The notes under the pieces were generated by a model. The model saw only the letters and a list, made by a program, of their open reading frames with translations, did no database searches and had not been told where the DNA came from. 64,000 nucleotides of DNA, taken from the NCBI GenBank assembly GCA_965277355.1, contig CBDICN010000001.1, forward strand, positions 868,001 through 932,000. Direction: 5' to 3'. This stretch comes from RH-AL1 sp965277355 (GTDB lineage Bacteria > Pseudomonadota > Alphaproteobacteria > Rhizobiales > Beijerinckiaceae). The translations under genes were made by a program, and so were the position numbers. Positions 1 through 10,342 of this stretch are shown in pieces (positions within the stretch are counted from its first letter, which is position 1; each line of letters opens with the position of its first letter).

Positions 1-2590
<2,590 letters not shown>

Positions 2591-2805
2591 GAGCTTGTAT
2601 CCAGAAGGCAATTCGGTGCTTTGGAGAGCTTATAGGGATGCCGCGGCAATTGCCAGTTTTCGCGCCGCGAGCGATGGCTTTTCCATGCCGATAATCGACC
2701 AGGCGCCGATAGGCTGACGCGGAGCAAGGCAGCCTCGCCTGTTCCGATCGGCTGGACTCGACGCGAGGCACGCTATACGAACAAAACAGAAACACGGAGT
2801 CTGAT

Positions 2806-3153
2806 GTGAGACGGATGACGCGCGCCGACATGCCACCGGATCCGGCCGCCGTCATTCGCGCCCTGCGGACCTGCCGCGAGACGATGCAGCAGGTTCAGCG
2901 GCGTGTGAGGCCGAGCGGGCCGGTCTACCATGGAGCGCTACTACTTCTCCGCCGAAGGCTGGCCGCCGAGGCCCGGCGCACGGCGGCGATGGTCATCGCC
3001 TCGGTCGATGCGTTCGCGACGCTGCTTACCGGCGAACGCTACTACTTCTCCGCCGAAGGCTCGGTGGCCGCCGAGGCCCGGCGCACGGCGCTGCGCGAGC
3101 AAGCCGCATGGGAGCGCGGCGAGAAGCCCGCGGAACGGGGCGATCAGGACTGA
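2806..3153 (+). CDS. Conserved hypothetical protein with an internal out-of-frame duplication
   Basis: A 115-residue protein of unknown function, starting at GTG. The N-terminal part (DPAAVIRALRTCRE, then VRPSGPVYHG) and the part around VIASVDAFATLLTGERYYF look like one small helical domain. Between them sits a stretch GALLLLRRRLAAEARRTA that is the translation, in another frame, of a near-copy of the DNA that further downstream encodes ERYYFSAEGSVAAEARRTA. This suggests that a segment was duplicated about 100 nt upstream of its source and is now read in the wrong frame. The gene stands alone between gyrA (opposite strand) and a convergent Cys-rich small gene that overlaps its last bases. Another frame starting at ATG 2930 reads the first copy as MERYYFSAEG, but it loses similarity to the second copy after that. 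Function is unknown; whether the product is still active is unclear. Confidence 0.55.
   Translation: MRRMTRADMPPDPAAVIRALRTCRETMQQVQRRVRPSGPVYHGALLLLRRRLAAEARRTAAMVIASVDAFATLLTGERYYFSAEGSVAAEARRTALREQAAWERGEKPAERGDQD
2933..3090 (+). repeat. Two near-identical 53/57-nt direct copies inside a coding region
   Basis: Copy 1 is at 2933-2985 and copy 2 at 3034-3090. They match almost base for base (one G/A difference near the start) except that copy 2 has four extra bases (TCGG/CGGT region) just after GCCGAAGGC. The two copies are in different reading frames of the host gene. Confidence 0.85.
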
Positions 3154-3341
3154 AGCGGCTCGCGGGACGGCGCGGCGAACGGGTCGCGTTCGGCGACGAG
3201 CTCGATCACGAACGAATCGAACGACGCCTTGACCGCGGCGGTGCGCCAGCACGCCGGGCTGCCGCAGGCGTAGTCCTCGAGAATGCTCGGGTCGATGCGC
3301 CGCTCGCAGGCGCAGCCTTCGCGGGTGATGGCTTCAGTCAT
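3144..3341 (-). CDS. Small Cys-rich hypothetical protein
   Basis: A 65-residue acidic protein with four cysteines: a CAC motif after an ITREG segment, and a second pair in ACGSPACW. The spacing (CxC, about 18 residues, CxxxxC) could bind a metal, but no family was recognised. The ATG at 3341 is preceded by AGGTGGCGGGT, a reasonable ribosome binding site; an in-frame GTG three codons upstream is less likely. It converges on and overlaps by 10 nt the end of the 115-residue gene. Function is unknown. Confidence 0.5.
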   Translation of the reverse strand: MTEAITREGCACERRIDPSILEDYACGSPACWRTAAVKASFDSFVIELVAERDPFAAPSREPLQS

Positions 3342-3425
3342 ACCCGCCACCTACAGGGACGACCTCGGCTCGTCCAGCGCGCCTGTGCCGCACGGCGTCG
3401 CGACCGTCGGCGACCGGGCGCCCGA

Positions 3426-3803
3426 TCAGCCCAGGACCGTCTCGATCTTCGCCTGCAGGGCCTCGATGGAGAAGGGCTTAGTGATGAACGCGTCGGCGCC
3501 GTCGATCTTGGCGGTCGTTTGGCTGCCCCAGCTGCGCTCCGACGTCGCGAAGATGAAGCGGTTGGATCCCGGCGTTCGCAGGCGGCGGACCTCGCGCAAC
3601 AGATCGATGCCGCTCATCGGCTCCATGTGCCAGTCCGAGATGATGAGCGCGTAGCTGTGCGCGCGCACCTTGCCGAGCGCCGTCGCGCCGTTCTCGGCCT
3701 CGTCGACGTTGCGGAACCCGAGGCGCGCGAGCATCTCGGTGACGATCGTCCGCATGGTGCCGGAATCATCGACGACCAGGATCGGGGAGGACGTGCCGCG
3801 CAT
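3426..3803 (-). CDS. Single-domain CheY-like response regulator
   Basis: A 125-residue receiver domain with no output domain. The signature residues are all there: acidic pair Asp12-Asp13 (VVDDS), phospho-acceptor Asp57 (IISDWHM), Thr87 (FATSE) and Lys109 (FITKPFS). Such proteins receive a phosphoryl group from a histidine kinase and act by protein contact, as in chemotaxis (CheY) or phosphorelays (DivK, Sdr). No kinase, methyl-accepting protein or flagellar gene lies nearby, so the partner is not known. The start at 3803 was chosen because AAGGGATCAGCACG precedes the ATG and the receiver begins at once; a longer frame reaching 3878 adds an unrelated 25-residue tail. The family is certain, the pathway is not. 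Confidence 0.85.
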   Translation of the reverse strand: MRGTSSPILVVDDSGTMRTIVTEMLARLGFRNVDEAENGATALGKVRAHSYALIISDWHMEPMSGIDLLREVRRLRTPGSNRFIFATSERSWGSQTTAKIDGADAFITKPFSIEALQAKIETVLG

Positions 3804-3893
3804 CGTGCTGATCCCTTGTTGACGGTCGGCAACCGATGGCGCGTCGGACCGATCCAGCACGATGCTCGTCATGGTCAACAGCGGGTTAACGCC

Positions 3894-4091
3894 TCACGCG
3901 GGCCGCTTGGCGCGGACCGCTTTGGCGATCGTCGGAGCGTTCTCCCGCAGCCGGCGGGCGAGAGTCTGGATATTCTGGTCGTTCGAAGTGGACTTGATGC
4001 GGTCGGCCAGACCGAGCACCAGCGTCTCGACCGCCGCCTCAAGGCTCGGTTCGCCCTCGATCCTCTTGATAAGTTCGTCGAACGCGGGCAT
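3894..4091 (-). CDS. Small helical hypothetical protein
   Basis: A 65-residue protein, largely helical, with the N-terminus MPAFDELIKRIEGEPSLEAA and a basic C-terminus (KAVRAKRPA). ATG at 4091 follows AGGGGACGGG. It lies between the response regulator and a DUF551-like gene, all on the minus strand, so it may be co-transcribed with them. No known domain was recognised; small proteins of this style occur as orphan genes in Rhizobiales (general impression, not checked). Confidence 0.5.
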   Translation of the reverse strand: MPAFDELIKRIEGEPSLEAAVETLVLGLADRIKSTSNDQNIQTLARRLRENAPTIAKAVRAKRPA

Positions 4092-4134
4092 CCCGTCCCC
4101 TGAAAGCGGCGATATCGATGGCGCAACGACGCGC

Positions 4135-4452
4135 TCATATTCCCGAGCCGCCGATTTCCTGCCCGTCGCGCGGAAACTCGGGAAGGCGGGCGGCCATGCC
4201 CGGGGTGCGCACGCCGGGCATGGACGAGGGTAGCGGCATCCAGAAAACGACTTCCCAATCGTCGTAGACGATCGCGCAGTCGTGGCTCGAATCGGTGGAC
4301 ATCCAGCACGGCTCGGCGGCGCGCTTGGGCTTCTCCCAGCGCACCACGTCGACGTCGGCCGCACCCTGCTCGCTGGCGCGGATCACCACGAGCAGACGTG
4401 ATCCGTCCTTGGGGGCGCCCGCCATCGTCCGCCACTGGCCCGTCTCGTCCAT
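4135..4452 (-). CDS. DUF551-like hypothetical protein
   Basis: A 105-residue protein. The pattern W-R-T-M-x-x-APKDGSRLLVV near the N-terminus and EVVFWMPLP in the middle resembles the WxPIxxAPKDG ... W.PLP pattern of DUF551-type proteins, which are common in phages and alphaproteobacteria and of unknown function. ATG at 4452 is preceded by GGGCGGGATCG; the open frame continues upstream to 4569, but that part is low complexity and passes through the 13-nt tandem repeat. It is followed at a 43-nt gap by the 65-residue gene. Domain assignment by eye only. Confidence 0.55.
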   Translation of the reverse strand: MDETGQWRTMAGAPKDGSRLLVVIRASEQGAADVDVVRWEKPKRAAEPCWMSTDSSHDCAIVYDDWEVVFWMPLPSSMPGVRTPGMAARLPEFPRDGQEIGGSGI

Positions 4453-4530
4453 CGATCCCGCCCGCTCAAGTCCTCTCGACCCGCTGAGAATGGATCGGCT
4501 CCGGCGCCAGGGCAAGGAGGAGTCGGGGGT

Positions 4531-4582
4531 GAGACCTTGCCAAGAGACCTTGCCAAGAGACCTTGCCAAGAGACCTTGCCAA
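4531..4582. repeat. Four perfect tandem copies of a 13-nt unit
   Basis: The unit GAGACCTTGCCAA is repeated four times without change, followed by a degenerate start of a fifth (GAGTCC). It lies in the non-coding stretch between the DUF551-like gene and tRNA-Pro(GGG). The 13-nt period is not a multiple of three, in keeping with non-coding DNA. Confidence 0.9.
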
Positions 4583-4617
4583 GAGTCCGATGACGATCGG
4601 TCGGCGGCGAGGACGAT

Positions 4618-4695
4618 TGGTCGGAGTGGCGGGATTCGAACCCACGACCCCTAGTCCCCCAGACTAGTGCGCTAACCGGGCTGCGCTACACTCCG
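4618..4695 (-). tRNA. tRNA-Pro (anticodon GGG), CCA encoded
   Basis: Read on the minus strand: acceptor CGGAGTG pairs with CACTCCG, D-arm GCGC...GCGC, anticodon stem CTAGT/ACTAG with loop CTGGGGG (anticodon GGG), T-arm GTGGG-TTCGAAT-CCCGC, discriminator A, then encoded CCA. The structure is complete with no mismatches in the acceptor. Confidence 0.95.
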
Positions 4696-4745
4696 ACTGG
4701 CGCCTTATAGAGAAGCGTGCCCCGCTCTGCAAACGCTCGAATGCG

Positions 4746-5330
4746 TCAGAACCGCTGTTGACGCGCCGCTCGAAGGATCTCCGCGCATTCCTCCACCAGA
4801 GAAAGGGCATCGTGCAGCGCAGCGCGGTCGTTTGTCGGCCACGCGACCGGCCGCTCTCGAGGGAGCGCTACAGCCACGGGCGTCGATCCTTCGCCGTCGA
4901 TGGGCCGCAGGTCGCCCCATATCGTCTGCCCCTCGGCGAGAACGTGGTGCTCGGCTGTGGCGGCGGCGTCCCCGTCCTCCCCGTCGCGAAGGTCGGCCGA
5001 CAATCCTCCACCCCCGTCTATGTCGCCCACTTCCGCCGCCATCATCGTTTCGGCGAGCGCCGGTTGGTCGCCGGCCCGGAGCGCTTTGGCGCCCTGCTCC
5101 CGCAAGAGGCGCTGAACGCCCTTGATCGTGTAGCCGTCTTCGTAGAGCAGCTGCCGGATGGAGCGAAGCAGAAGCACATCGGCCGGACGGTAGTAGCGAC
5201 GCCCCCCGGCTCGCTTCAGCGGCCGGACCTGCAAAAACCGGGTCTCCCAGAACCGCAGGACGTGCTGGGGAAGATCGAGATCCTCTGCGACCTCGCTGAT
5301 CGTGCGAAAGGCATCCGGGCTCTTTAGCAT
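4746..5330 (-). CDS. MerR-family transcriptional regulator
   Basis: A 194-residue protein with an N-terminal MerR-type winged helix (TISEVAEDLDLPQHVLRFWE, then the wing RRYYRPADV, then a helix LRSIRQLLYEDGYTIKGVQ). After residue 80 the sequence is acidic, glycine-rich and unlike a ligand domain; a C-terminal helix (LHDALSLVEECAEILRAARQ) ends it. There are no metal-binding cysteines as in MerR or CueR. A MerR gene directly behind ihfA is a standing feature of Rhizobiales and Caulobacter, so co-transcription with ihfA, 66 nt upstream, is likely. GGAG five bases before the ATG supports the start. Target genes are unknown. Confidence 0.9.
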   Translation of the reverse strand: MLKSPDAFRTISEVAEDLDLPQHVLRFWETRFLQVRPLKRAGGRRYYRPADVLLLRSIRQLLYEDGYTIKGVQRLLREQGAKALRAGDQPALAETMMAAEVGDIDGGGGLSADLRDGEDGDAAATAEHHVLAEGQTIWGDLRPIDGEGSTPVAVALPRERPVAWPTNDRAALHDALSLVEECAEILRAARQQRF

Positions 5331-5396
5331 CGATACTCCGGCCTCCTGTGGGCCGAAGTTAAACCATCACGGCAGCTCTGCCTACGGGTGTTCGCT

Positions 5397-5762
5397 CTAG
5401 AAGTCGTCTTCGATGGGAATGGCCTCGCCGTTCATGTGAGCCTTGAGAACCCGCGACGGCTTGAAGACGAGGACGCGCCTCTGCATGATGGGCACCTCGA
5501 CGCCGGTCTTCGGATTGCGGCCGATGCGCTCTCCTTTCGAGCGCACCATGAACGAGCCGAACGAAGACAGCTTCACGGTCTCGCCGAGCGCCAGATGATC
5601 GACAATCTCGCTGAGCACGGTCTCGACCAGGGTGGCGGATTCCTTCCGCGACAGTCCCACCCGCCGGTAGACGGCTTCGGCAAGCTGCACCCGCGTGACC
5701 GTCTCGGTCGGGATGGACGAGGCCCGCGTCTGCTTGTCGTGAAGGACATCCGATTTGGTCAT
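5397..5762 (-). CDS. ihfA: Integration host factor subunit alpha
   Basis: IHF-alpha forms a heterodimer with IHF-beta that bends DNA sharply at specific sites and helps recombination, replication and sigma-54 transcription. The 121-residue protein has the HU/IHF fold: VTRVQLAEAVYRRVGLSRKE, the GETVKLSSFGSF strand, the RIGRNPKTGVEV beta-ribbon arm with the intercalating proline, and a short acidic tail. The 20-residue N-terminal extension before VTRVQLA is longer than in E. coli (99 residues) and is usual in rhizobia. It lies between fabH and the MerR gene in the order typical of this group. The 157-nt gap on its 5' side, after fabH, could hold its own promoter. Confidence 0.93.
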   Translation of the reverse strand: MTKSDVLHDKQTRASSIPTETVTRVQLAEAVYRRVGLSRKESATLVETVLSEIVDHLALGETVKLSSFGSFMVRSKGERIGRNPKTGVEVPIMQRRVLVFKPSRVLKAHMNGEAIPIEDDF

Positions 5763-5919
5763 CGAGTCATCTCAAATGATCTTCGTTGATCGCGACACTG
5801 GATCACAACCAATCCGATTTGAAGAGGACTTTAAGCCGGACCGGTACGGCGCGCGGCAACATGGGCGAAACAGCCGAGCCTAGCAAGAGCTTGGCGGACC
5901 TGTCGAAAGACGCCTTCGC

Positions 5920-6912
5920 CTACCAGCGGATCAGTGCCGATCCCCAGGTAAACCCGCCGCCCATCGCCTCGATCATCACGAGATCGCCGCGCTTGATGCG
6001 CCCGTCGCCCGCCGCGACGCTCAGCGCCAGCGGGATCGAGGCGGCGGAGGTGTTGGCATGCCGGTCGACGGTGACGACGACCTTCGCCGCGGCGATGCCG
6101 AGCTTCTCGGCCGAGGCGTCGATGATGCGCCGGTTGGCCTGGTGCGGCACGAACCAGTCGAGCTCCGCCGCGCTGGTGCCGGCCGCCTCGAAGGCGTCGC
6201 CGACGACGTCGGCGACCATGCCAACGGCGTGGCGGAAGACCTCCTTGCCGGCCATCCGCAGATGCCCGGTGGTCTGCGTCGAAGACGGGCCGCCATCGAC
6301 GTAGAGCTTGTCGCGGTGACGCCCGTCCGAGCGCAGATGGGAGGTCAGCACCCCACGATCGTGGCTCGTGGCCTCGCCCTGCCGCGCCTCGAAGACGACC
6401 GCGGCGGCGCCGTCGCCAAACAGCACGCAGGTGCCGCGGTCCTCCCAGTCGAGGATGCGCGAGAAGGTCTCGGCGCCGATCACCAGCGCGCGCCGGTGCG
6501 AGCCGGACGTCAGGAACTTGTCGGCGGTCGCGACAGCGAAGACGAAGCCGGAACACACCGCCTGAAGATCGAACGCCGCCCCGTGCGTCATGCCGAGGCC
6601 GGCCTGGATCTGGGTCGCGACCGACGGGAAGGTGTAGTCGGGGGTCGAGGTCGCGACGATGATGAGGTCGATGTCTTGGCCGCAGAGGCCGGCATCGACC
6701 AGCGCGGCCTCGGCCGCACGCAATCCCAACGTGGAGGTCGTCTCGCAAGATGCCGCGACATGGCGCTGCCGGATGCCGGTGCGCTGAACGATCCACTCAT
6801 CCGATGTCGCGAGTCTCGCCTCAAGGTCGCGGTTCGTCACGACATCCGCGGGAAGGTAGGCGCCGATCCCGCAAACGACGGACCGCAGGCAACCAGATGT
6901 CGAAGCTTTCAC
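5920..6912 (-). CDS. fabH: 3-oxoacyl-ACP synthase III (KAS III)
   Basis: FabH condenses acetyl-CoA with malonyl-ACP to start type II fatty acid synthesis. The 330-residue protein shows the catalytic triad Cys120 (DLQAVCSGF), His257 (VPHQANRR) and Asn287 (HANTSAAS), plus the C-terminal glycine-rich GGGFTWGS typical of the family. The start codon is GTG; it overlaps the stop of plsX (GTGA), so translation is coupled to plsX. The plsX-fabH pair places phospholipid and fatty acid initiation in one transcript. Confidence 0.95.
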   Translation of the reverse strand: MKASTSGCLRSVVCGIGAYLPADVVTNRDLEARLATSDEWIVQRTGIRQRHVAASCETTSTLGLRAAEAALVDAGLCGQDIDLIIVATSTPDYTFPSVATQIQAGLGMTHGAAFDLQAVCSGFVFAVATADKFLTSGSHRRALVIGAETFSRILDWEDRGTCVLFGDGAAAVVFEARQGEATSHDRGVLTSHLRSDGRHRDKLYVDGGPSSTQTTGHLRMAGKEVFRHAVGMVADVVGDAFEAAGTSAAELDWFVPHQANRRIIDASAEKLGIAAAKVVVTVDRHANTSAASIPLALSVAAGDGRIKRGDLVMIEAMGGGFTWGSALIRW

Positions 6913-8021
6913 GTGTCGCTCGTCCGCACCGTTTCGCGAGCCGCCGGCTGCCCCGGCGAGCGTGGAAGGAGGCCGTCGTCGGCGACAGGATCCGACACTA
7001 CCGGCGCGAGCATGTCCCGGATCTTGGCGAGCAGCGCGTGGCGGACCATCGCGTAGCCGAGTTCAAGCGCGCTCGCCGTGCCGAAGGCGTCCATGCTGCC
7101 GTGGCTCTTGATGACGATGCCGTCGAGCCCGAGGAACACGCCACCGTTCACCTTGCGAACGTCCATCTTGTCCCGCAGGGCCGTGAACGCCGGCTTGGCG
7201 AAGAGGTAGCCGATCTTGCCGCGAAGCGAGCCGTTCAGCGCCGTCCTGATGTACTGGCCGATCTGCTTGGCGGTGCCTTCCGCCGTCTTCAGCGCGATGT
7301 TGCCGGTGAAGCCGTCGATCACCACGACGTCGACGGTTCCCTTCCCGATGTCGTCGCCCTCGACGAAGCCGTGATAGGACAGCGACGGCAGCGGGGTTTC
7401 GCGCAGCATGCGCGACGCGCTCTTGACCTCTTCGAGGCCCTTGATCTCTTCCGTCCCGACGTTGAGCAAGCCGACGGTCGGCCGCTCGACCGCGAGCACG
7501 ATCCTCGCCATCGCGGCACCCATGATCGCCAGATCGACGAGGTAGCGCGCATCCGCACTGATGGTCGCGCCGACGTCGAGCACGATCGAACGGCCCTGCG
7601 TCGTCGGCCAGATCGCGGCGATTGCCGGTCGATCGATGCCAGGCATGGTATGCAGGCAGACTTTCGCCATCGCCATCAGGGCGCCGGTGTTGCCGGCCGA
7701 CACGACGACGTTCGCGTCTCCCTTCTTGACCGCCTCGATCGCCAGCCACATCGACGACACACGGCGCCCGGAGCGCAGGGCTTGGCTCGGCTTGTCGGTC
7801 ATCTTCACCGCGACGTCCGTATGGTGGATCGACGACACGGCCGCGAGCTCGGGCCTGGCGGCGAGCAGCGGCTCGAGCGCCGCCTGCTGACCGAAGAAGA
7901 TGAAGCCGGCGCCGCCACAGTGTTGCAGGGCCAGCGCCGCGCCGTCGACCATCACGCCTGGTCCATGATCGCCTCCCATCGCGTCGACGGCGATCACGAC
8001 CGGCTGTGTGACCGGCTGCAT
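6909..8021 (-). CDS. plsX: Phosphate acyltransferase PlsX
   Basis: PlsX makes acyl-phosphate from acyl-ACP at the membrane surface, the acyl donor for PlsY in phospholipid synthesis. The 370-residue protein carries the N-terminal AVDAMGGDHGP motif, SAGNTGALMA and the GVFLGLDGIVIKSHG segment near the C-terminus, all hallmarks of the family. The ATG at 8021 is preceded directly by an in-frame GTG at 8024, so either may be used. It lies 76 nt after the DUF177 gene and overlaps fabH by four bases. The C-terminal 30 residues are poorly conserved and proline-rich. Confidence 0.94.
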   Translation of the reverse strand: MQPVTQPVVIAVDAMGGDHGPGVMVDGAALALQHCGGAGFIFFGQQAALEPLLAARPELAAVSSIHHTDVAVKMTDKPSQALRSGRRVSSMWLAIEAVKKGDANVVVSAGNTGALMAMAKVCLHTMPGIDRPAIAAIWPTTQGRSIVLDVGATISADARYLVDLAIMGAAMARIVLAVERPTVGLLNVGTEEIKGLEEVKSASRMLRETPLPSLSYHGFVEGDDIGKGTVDVVVIDGFTGNIALKTAEGTAKQIGQYIRTALNGSLRGKIGYLFAKPAFTALRDKMDVRKVNGGVFLGLDGIVIKSHGSMDAFGTASALELGYAMVRHALLAKIRDMLAPVVSDPVADDGLLPRSPGQPAARETVRTSDT

Positions 8022-8097
8022 CACGGTGTCGTCACGGCGAGAGCGGGCGAAGCCGGGCGAGCGGCACGTCGGCGGCGGAGCTTGGGCGGGCTCAGGA

Positions 8098-8712
8098 TCA
8101 CGACCGGTCTTTCAGACGCTGCAGCGCGGCAAAAGCCGACGGCTCTGGTTCATCGTTGTCGCCGATGATCGCGTCGGTAAAATGAACGTCCGGCTTGCGC
8201 GGGTAGATATCGCACGCAAGCACCAGGAATTCGAGGGCGACGGCGCCGAGATCGATCGTATCGTCGACGATCGGATCGGCCGGATCCTCCTGATCGTCGT
8301 GGCCGGGCACGGCGGCAAGCCGCACCGGCGCGGCGAGCGCATCGCGGTCGCGCCGCTTCGGCAGGCGGTACTCGCTCCCCGCGATCGCAGGCGCGAAGGT
8401 GAGGTCGATGTGCTGCTCGACCGCGCTCTCGAAAGGCTCGAGGCTGACGACGCAGACCTGGGTAATGGCGGCCGCGAGCACGCCCGTCACCTCCAGATGG
8501 CCGCCGGCTCGCGGCTTGATCGTGTAATCGACGGCAAGTCGGCCCACCGCGGGCAGGTCGATGTCCGCGGCGATCGCGGCGCACTCCTGCGCGCTCGCGG
8601 TGATGGTGCGGTCGAGCCCTTCGCGTGGGATGTCGTGGACGTTCAGGGGACGCGCGAACGGACCCGATGACACGCGGGGCGAATGGCGGTCACGTTGATG
8701 CTTGGCGTTCAT
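8098..8712 (-). CDS. DUF177 / YceD-family protein
   Basis: A 204-residue YceD-like (DUF177) protein. In many bacteria members are encoded next to rpmF and plsX, and a plant homologue acts in 23S rRNA accumulation, so a role in ribosome RNA metabolism is likely but not shown here. The conserved core is visible as ITQVCVVSLEPFESAV and, in the C-terminal half, the acidic DDTIDLGAVALEFLVLACD with PRKPD, but with a single Cys instead of a CxxC pair in the core. The start at 8712 gives an ATGA overlap with the upstream bc1 chaperone gene; an earlier in-frame start at 8733 would overlap more. rpmF is not next to it here. Confidence 0.88.
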   Translation of the reverse strand: MNAKHQRDRHSPRVSSGPFARPLNVHDIPREGLDRTITASAQECAAIAADIDLPAVGRLAVDYTIKPRAGGHLEVTGVLAAAITQVCVVSLEPFESAVEQHIDLTFAPAIAGSEYRLPKRRDRDALAAPVRLAAVPGHDDQEDPADPIVDDTIDLGAVALEFLVLACDIYPRKPDVHFTDAIIGDNDEPEPSAFAALQRLKDRS

Positions 8713-9251
8713 CTCGGCCTCTCCGTCGCACAATCCACAGGATCGGGAAACGTCACGGCGCCGTCGATGAAGGCCTGGAGCGGCCGTTGTGCCAAATGGG
8801 CGACGCCGGCTTCCACGTAGAGCGCGAGCGCGTCGTCCTCGCGCGCTCCGTTGTAAACGTTGCGGGATAGCGCCTTCGCGAGCGCGTCGTGTCCGTCGCG
8901 CAAAGCCTCGTCGTAGGCGGTGCTGCGGCCGAGGAACGCCTCGGCGAGCCTCTTCATGCGTTTGGGCACGCTGGTGTCGCCGACCCCCATCTCGCGCATC
9001 GTGCGATCGAAGTGCCGGAACACGGTGTCGACGAGGTCCTGCGCCATCTCCGGCCCCGGCGACTCCAAGCCGCGCAGACGGCGCAGGACCAGCACGGCGT
9101 GAACGGTCAGGCTCTCGAAGCGACCCTCGAACGAATCCGGCACGCCGAGTTCGGCGTAAAGGGCGCGCTGGCGCGACCCCTCGACGATCGCGGCGTAGAG
9201 GCGCTCGATGACCGCCCTGCTGGAGGACCTACGGAACAGACCGAAGATCAT
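8709..9251 (-). CDS. Ubiquinol-cytochrome c chaperone family protein
   Basis: A 180-residue homologue of the mitochondrial CBP3/UQCC1 chaperone, which assists cytochrome b in assembly of the bc1 complex. The alphaproteobacterial form is recognised by GLFRRS at the N-terminus, LYAAIVEGSRQRALYAELG, VPDSFEGRFESLTVHAVLVL, and DTVFRHFDRTMREMGVGD followed by VPKRMKRLAEAF. It heads a minus-strand run into the DUF177 gene, plsX and fabH, and its end overlaps the DUF177 start (ATGA). The start was placed at MIFGLFR because homologues begin there; an ATG at 9290 adds 13 residues and neither has a strong ribosome binding site. Confidence 0.85.
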   Translation of the reverse strand: MIFGLFRRSSSRAVIERLYAAIVEGSRQRALYAELGVPDSFEGRFESLTVHAVLVLRRLRGLESPGPEMAQDLVDTVFRHFDRTMREMGVGDTSVPKRMKRLAEAFLGRSTAYDEALRDGHDALAKALSRNVYNGAREDDALALYVEAGVAHLAQRPLQAFIDGAVTFPDPVDCATERPR

Positions 9252-9480
9252 GAAGCCGGGTTCGCCATCATCTGTCGTGGGTTCGCCCATCGAGCGCCGC
9301 CGCGGACTTGCGGATCGTGGCCGTCACGCTCCGCGAGGCCCGATCGCGCGGGCGGCGGGGCGCCCGTACCTTGCTTTCGTCACAAGCGGGGGTTAGGCAT
9401 CGCGGGTGCCGAATGCAAGCGAAACCTTGTCTCAATCGTCCTGAGACGGCGTCGTGTTTTGGCCGGGGGTCCAGCTCGTC
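9252..9480. promoter_or_regulatory. Divergent intergenic region between the bc1 chaperone gene and bamE
   Basis: About 230 nt between outward-facing genes, so both promoters should lie here. A short inverted repeat GTCTCA-N7-TGAGAC sits at 9429-9447, about 35 nt before bamE, and may be an operator or hairpin. No clear -35/-10 pair could be assigned by eye. Confidence 0.35.
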
Positions 9481-9966
9481 ATGCTCTCACCTGTTGCCGC
9501 GTGGTCCATCGTCGCGAGGATGCCGAAGGCGCTGATCGTCGTCGCCGCCGCCAGCCTGTCGCTCGGCGGCTGCCTTGGCTACGACGGCGAGATTCAGCAC
9601 GGCTATCAGCTCGACCAGACCGCCGCCGCGGACGTGAAGCCCGGTCAGACGGCGGAGCAGGTTCTGGTCACCCTGGGGTCGCCCTCCACGACATCGACCG
9701 TCGGCGGCGACGCTTGGTACTACATCTCGCAGAAGACCGACCGCTCGATTGCCTTCATGCAGCCGAGGATCGTCGATCAGCGCATCTATGCCGTCTACTT
9801 CGACAAGGGCAAAAAGGTCAGCCGCATCGCCAACTACGGGATGCGCGACGGCAAGGTGATCAATTTCGCCTCCAACGAGACGCCCACGATCGGCGCCGAC
9901 AGCAGCATCCTCAAGGGCTTGTTCCTCAACTTCAATCCTTTCGGGAACATGATCCCGAAGACTTAA
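9481..9966 (+). CDS. bamE: Outer membrane assembly lipoprotein BamE
   Basis: A 161-residue lipoprotein with the SmpA/OmlA fold. BamE is an accessory subunit of the BAM complex that inserts beta-barrel proteins in the outer membrane. The signal sequence ends in the lipobox LGGC, so the mature protein starts at that Cys and is lipidated. The conserved core is seen as VKPGQTAEQVLVTLGSP, AWYYISQ and VYFDKGKKVSRIANYG. ATG at 9481 has GGCCGGGGG upstream; an internal ATG at 9520 (MPKALIVV) is also possible and gives a shorter signal peptide. The neighbour across the promoter region is the bc1 chaperone, as in other Rhizobiales. Confidence 0.9.
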   Translation: MLSPVAAWSIVARMPKALIVVAAASLSLGGCLGYDGEIQHGYQLDQTAAADVKPGQTAEQVLVTLGSPSTTSTVGGDAWYYISQKTDRSIAFMQPRIVDQRIYAVYFDKGKKVSRIANYGMRDGKVINFASNETPTIGADSSILKGLFLNFNPFGNMIPKT

Positions 9967-10057
9967 GCTCGCGCCGGCGTCGCACTGCCTGATGCTCGGC
10001 CTCCGCGGCAAGATCCTCACCGGGAACCATTGATCGCCGACGAAGAGCGGCTCCGCC

Positions 10058-10342
10058 TCAGAACGCCTGCGCGCCGGACGGGAGCGCTGCGGTTTTGCCG
10101 CGATCGGTCGAGCTCACGTCGAGCTTCTCGATCTTGGCGCCGGGCGGCCCTTGGCGCAGACGCCCGACGAGGTCGCCGAGCGCCGCGCCGGCCCCGTAGA
10201 GAGCCGCCTCGACCGAACCGTCGTCCCGGTTGACGACCCAGCCTTTCACCCCGAGACGCCTCGCCTCCTGTTGCGTGAAGGCACGGAAGCCGACACCCTG
10301 CACGAGGCCCTCGACACGCACCGATAGCGCCCGCTCGGTCAT
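10058..10342 (-). CDS. acyP: Acylphosphatase
   Basis: A small enzyme of 94 residues that hydrolyses the carboxyl-phosphate bond of acylphosphates. The two catalytic residues are visible: the Arg in VEGLVQGVGFRAF and the Asn in GWVVNRDDGSVE. ATGA overlap with the end of the MFS transporter gene upstream suggests coupled translation. The last 20 residues (from VSSTDRGK) are less conserved. Confidence 0.92.
   Translation of the reverse strand: MTERALSVRVEGLVQGVGFRAFTQQEARRLGVKGWVVNRDDGSVEAALYGAGAALGDLVGRLRQGPPGAKIEKLDVSSTDRGKTAALPSGAQAF

Noticed and set aside
2930..3232. Alternative frame starting MERYYFSAEG as the real small gene
   Set aside because: It reads the first copy of the duplication well but after ten residues turns to Arg/Pro-rich low complexity, while the 115-residue frame keeps the other conserved-looking parts.
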